NCBI GenBank assembly: GCA_030704615.1
Contig: CM060731.1
Span: 23,934,001 to 23,998,000, forward strand
Source: Takakia lepidozioides
Lineage: Eukaryota; Streptophyta; Takakiopsida; Takakiales; Takakiaceae
Reading direction: 5' to 3'
Length of the DNA: 64,000 nt
The position numbers and the translations under genes are program-made. The notes under the pieces were generated by a model. It was not told the DNA's origin. It made no database searches and was given only the letters and a program-made list of their open reading frames with translations. Shown piece after piece: positions 60,901-64,000 of this stretch. Every line of letters begins with the position of its first letter. The first letter of the stretch is position 1.

Positions 60901-63324
60901 AAGAAATCACGGACAAAGAAGCCAACATCTTTTTGACCAAGCTGGCAGAGGCCGCCTTCAGTGCACACATCTTACCAAAGCACTCATAACCATTGACATC
61001 TCCAACCAGTTTGTGCGAAGTTTCCTATGTCTCTTGCCCTACACAGATATGAATACCATTTGCCTGAATATTTTGTCCCACTGCAAATTGTTTCCTTTGG
61101 TTAGTCAGCCCAGAGAACTTGAAAGTGCCCAGCCGCAAGCCAGCCCTTGGCATATGGATTGTTTGCCGTCTAGGTAGCCTATGGTTGCTCCTGGACTACC
61201 AACTGATATGCAAAGGGGGGTCAAATTACCCCATGGGTAGATTTTGCTCGTCTTGTGTAAACTTTAAGGATTGGCAAACCATTCAGAGTGCCATATACTT
61301 AAATCACACTACGCTCAGACTCAGCACACATAGGGCCAGCTAGTCTGTCTGGCTGCTTGGTATCAACCTCATCGAGGGCATCAAACTGGTTAGAAAGTTT
61401 CAAGTCGAAGTCCCCACCCTTGGTTGTCTTCGTAGAGCACCTCATTGAATCACCAATGTCTAAGAGCACTCTCCAGCCAGTCAAGGGACAAACTTTGAAA
61501 TTGTTTTGATGTGAGAGTCTATTTGTAGCATTCTTAGACGTTGAAACCTTCACAGTGCCTCCACTATCAAGTCTTGAGGTGGCGTCATTAGCCACAGAAT
61601 CCAATCCTAAGCTGGAGCAGGTAGTTTTAAAGGGATATCGTCCATCCTGGGATTCACCCCAAAAACTACACATGAAGCCCTAGATTTGGCATAAGTAACC
61701 ATATCCCAGAGAGAGAGGGAGAGTGAGACAGAGAGACAGAGAGATGGAGAGACATGGTCTAAAGTCAAGTAGCAGGTTGTTTCCTTGGTTTCTATCAAAC
61801 ATCTTTTCCCTACTGTCTGCATTATTATAAGCTACTTAGAACAGGAGCAAAGACTGACAAGATATTGAATCCAGGCTACTTGAACAATCCAGAGGCTACA
61901 GCATCGACACTGGACTCTGAGGAGTGGCTGCACACAGGTGACCTGGTCTACTTTGATGACCGGGGCCTCTTATACATTGTTGATCGTATCAAAGAGCTTA
62001 TCAAATACAAGGGCTTCCAGGTGTTTCTCCTAGCCCCTCTTTCCAGACTTGGACAAATGCCACTTTATATTTGGCTCGAAATGGTTCGTGAGTAAAGTCT
62101 AGGCAAGCAAGCTTGACTCTACCTCTATCTGTGAGCTTTAATTAAATTACAGACTTGCCACAGGTTTGAACATAATTAGCAGGAAAGGTGAGTTAGTGTG
62201 GGATGATGAGACGGCCTTGGGCCCCAGAAGATCAATGTTGCCCAACACTCTCGACATGTTGGACTGAGTTGTCCTTAACTGTATGGTACTGAATTGCCTC
62301 TGTTTTGTCAGAGAGCGCCTGAAGGTTTGTGGTTATAACCTGCCATTGGGCTCCTACACATTGCATCATGTCATAACCATTGGGCAAGCAGATCAAGAGA
62401 GATGAATATTTTAGTATCATGCTGCAGGTTGCACCAGCGGAGCTGGAAGGATTGCTGCTTACTCATCCTCAGATCATGGATGCGGCTGTAGTACCGTATG
62501 TTGAGAACTCCTTTTAACAACTATCCCACTCTCCACTCACCAGATAATTTGAGGATTCATTTTCCTGAGGAAATTCACATCAGTCTGTCCCTTGTGGTTT
62601 CCATGGGGTTAGTTGCATTCCATTGAGTGGGAGAACATCAAGCCACTTGTCATCTATGGCTTATGTACCACACTGTTTTGTTGAAACAAACTGCTTTGAA
62701 AATCTGTGTTGTTTATCCACCGGCATACACAACTGTTTTCTGAGAGGATGGGAGGCTTATGTCAGTATCAAGCTGAGAAAGTTTCATCTCTATGTGAAGA
62801 CAACTTTATGCAGACTAATCATTAATCAGTCACATACATGATGTAACATTTGTGCTACCTCTATGGTGCATTGTGGATGTTGGTACCTGTCAGCCTCGCG
62901 GATGATGAAGCTGGTGAAGTTCCCATAGCGTATGTTGTGCGGTCGCCGGAGAGCAATTTGACTGAACGCGAAGTGAAGAGCTTCATAGCTGAACAGGCGA
63001 GGATCCATTTATAGGCACTTTGTCTTTTGGAACATCACACATGTTGACCTGTTATTTAGAGCATCAAGTTTTCTTTCCAGCATGTCAATTGAGAAGTAAG
63101 TGCAAATTTGTCTGATTTTCCATTTTCCACTGACTAAGCTAAAATTATACAGGACAGAAGAAGAGGTCATTCTATTCTGATGGTGGAGCAAAATATGCTT
63201 TGCCGTGCAGGTTGCATATTTCAAGAAATTACGTCGAGTGACATTCATCTCTTCCATTCCGAAATCAGCATCAGGCAAGATCTTGCGGAGGGAGCTTACA
63301 CAACGAGCAACTGCCAAATTATGA
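54961..63324 (+). CDS. Peroxisomal 4-coumarate:CoA ligase-like enzyme, copy 2
   Basis: Six plus-strand exons join in frame: 54961-55965, 56259-56448, 61875-62020, 62428-62495, 62894-62996 and 63211-63324, giving 541 aa. The ATG at 54961 begins [17 protein letters not shown]-binding box [10 protein letters not shown] is at residue 196; [46 protein letters not shown] and [13 protein letters not shown] follow in order. The C-terminus TAKL is a PTS1 variant (AKL). Exons 3-6 have exactly the same lengths (146, 68, 103, 114) as in copy 1, and phases match, so the two are paralogues. Intron 2 is 5426 bp and holds two antisense LINEs. Intron 5 begins GC (CAG|GCGAGG) where copy 1 has CAG|GTGAGA. Reading through would reach a TAG within six codons. 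The gene reads intact; substrate unknown. Confidence 0.9.
57011..57727 (-). mobile_element. 5'-truncated LINE copy in intron 2, 17-bp TSD
   Basis: AGGGCCCATGGGAGAGA is exact at 56994-57010 and 57728-57744. The minus strand between reads 239 residues of the LINE C-terminus, from [20 protein letters not shown] through the zinc knuckle [20 protein letters not shown], without a stop. It is very close in sequence to 50590-51310. The 3' end is again GAGTACAA with no poly(A). The 5' junction shows a few bases of microhomology (AGGG). It lies antisense to the host gene. Confidence 0.94.
57821..61728 (-). mobile_element. Nearly full-length, decayed LINE in intron 2
   Basis: Reading the minus strand from 61.7 kb down: a linker region ([10 protein letters not shown]), APE endonuclease ([14 protein letters not shown] at about 60690; [12 protein letters not shown] near 60480), RT blocks ([17 protein letters not shown] at 59590; [25 protein letters not shown] near 58980) and the C-terminal zinc region near 58100. 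There are many frameshifts, and part of the VKKAYDTVW box is deleted. The 3' end reads GAGTACATTA. CAGAGAGACAGAGGGA (57805-57820) and CAGAGAGACAGAGAGA (61729-61744) match at 15 of 16 and are a likely TSD, though the repeat is low complexity. This is an older copy of the same family. Confidence 0.85.
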
Positions 63325-63656
63325 GCTGTCTCAAGTCTCACCCATTTGTCGTTGTTTCTTGAGCACCTACTGTGGAACTCAGGGTCATCTTTGTGCTACA
63401 TTGCCACGGAGCTGCACAGGAAATGCTTGTCCTGTGGTGGGCTCCTTTCGCAATCCACTATTGAACTGATCTTGACCCTCTCATCCTTTCTTAAACTCTC
63501 TTTTGTCAGCAGGTATATATGAAAATTTTCTCTGCAACTTTGGTGGCATACCACCCTAACAACTGGGTTGCTAATTCTATAAGCATTATTTTGCAATATC
63601 TGTTATTTTCTTCCTACTAAAATGCAAATTTCACAAAGAGCAGTGTATTACCACCA

Positions 63657-63760
63657 GTTGGTAGCTCAGTTGGATGGAGCCTCGAGTGCCACCCAGGTGA
63701 TTCAGGGACTGCTATTCCATGAGCTCCCATGAGGCAATGACCGGGCAGCCATGAGCCGCC
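63657..63760 (+). repeat. Possible tRNA-derived SINE remnant
   Basis: GGTAGCTCAGTTGGATGGAGC closely resembles a tRNA 5' arm and pol III A box. About 35 bp on, GGTGATTCAGGGAC is a degenerate B box. The full segment does not fold as a tRNA. An AT-rich region with TAATAAAG near 63830 may be its tail. No TSD was found. Confidence 0.35.
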
Positions 63761-64000
63761 ACTGGACTTATTACCAATGGCGGCATGTTTTTACCAGGAC
63801 AGAAACAATATTATTTTTATATTACTTTGTGGTAATAAAGTTTTGGGTTTCAAAACATTTTTGTGGTCAAGGTCCAAATATTGTGCTCATTGGTTATATT
63901 TTTTGCTCAGAGTACATTACCTCCGCCCATGGTCCGCCGACCCGCACATGGGGAAAACTTGACTACTAGTCCCAATAATCAAAAACTTGACTACTAGTCC

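Overview
This window is nuclear DNA of a land plant. It has spliced genes with GT-AG introns, plant-type families (4CL-like ligase, ERD7-type senescence-domain protein, PPR, COV-like protein) and a dense load of plant transposons. The PPR repeats and the generally degraded repeats suggest a non-seed plant (bryophyte, lycophyte or fern), but that is an inference; I cannot name the species.

Three host genes have models that read without a break. (1) Complement 36209-39482: six-exon 4-coumarate:CoA ligase-like enzyme, 556 aa, ending in SKL. (2) Complement 41830-45254: six-exon ERD7-type senescence/dehydration-associated protein, about 530 aa. (3) 54961-63324 (+): a second six-exon 4CL-like enzyme, 541 aa, ending in AKL. 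The two ligases share intron positions and phases and are divergent paralogues with the ERD7-type gene between them. Both C-termini are PTS1-like, so peroxisomal acyl-CoA synthetases are likely. The second gene has a 5.4-kb intron holding two antisense LINE copies, and its last intron appears to start with GC.

Most of the rest is transposon, often nested and with target-site duplications (TSDs) that can be read directly. From 5944 to 20093 a hAT-type element (8-bp TSD GTACATAC) contains two ~284-bp hAT MITEs, a Copia fragment and a 12.2-kb CACTA element (7826-20022, TSD ATA). That CACTA carries pieces of at least three ordinary genes (PPR, the last exon of eIF4A, one COV-like exon) beside decayed transposon genes. 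A second CACTA-like element (25205-29366) carries another PPR scrap. A Tigger/pogo element with both ends intact lies at 30829-34447, with a third MITE 30 bp upstream. A second hAT (48531-52899, TSD GTACAAAC) holds a hAT transposase C-terminus and a 5'-truncated LINE with a perfect 16-bp TSD.

The remaining regions (1-5900, 22.1-25.2 kb, 34.6-36.2 kb, 39.5-41.5 kb, 45.3-48.5 kb, 52.9-54.9 kb) hold small tandem repeats, a Copia reverse-transcriptase fragment, homopolymer tracts and unassigned sequence. I found no convincing tRNA, rRNA or CRISPR. The most unusual content is the gene-capturing CACTA and the clean nested insertion history.
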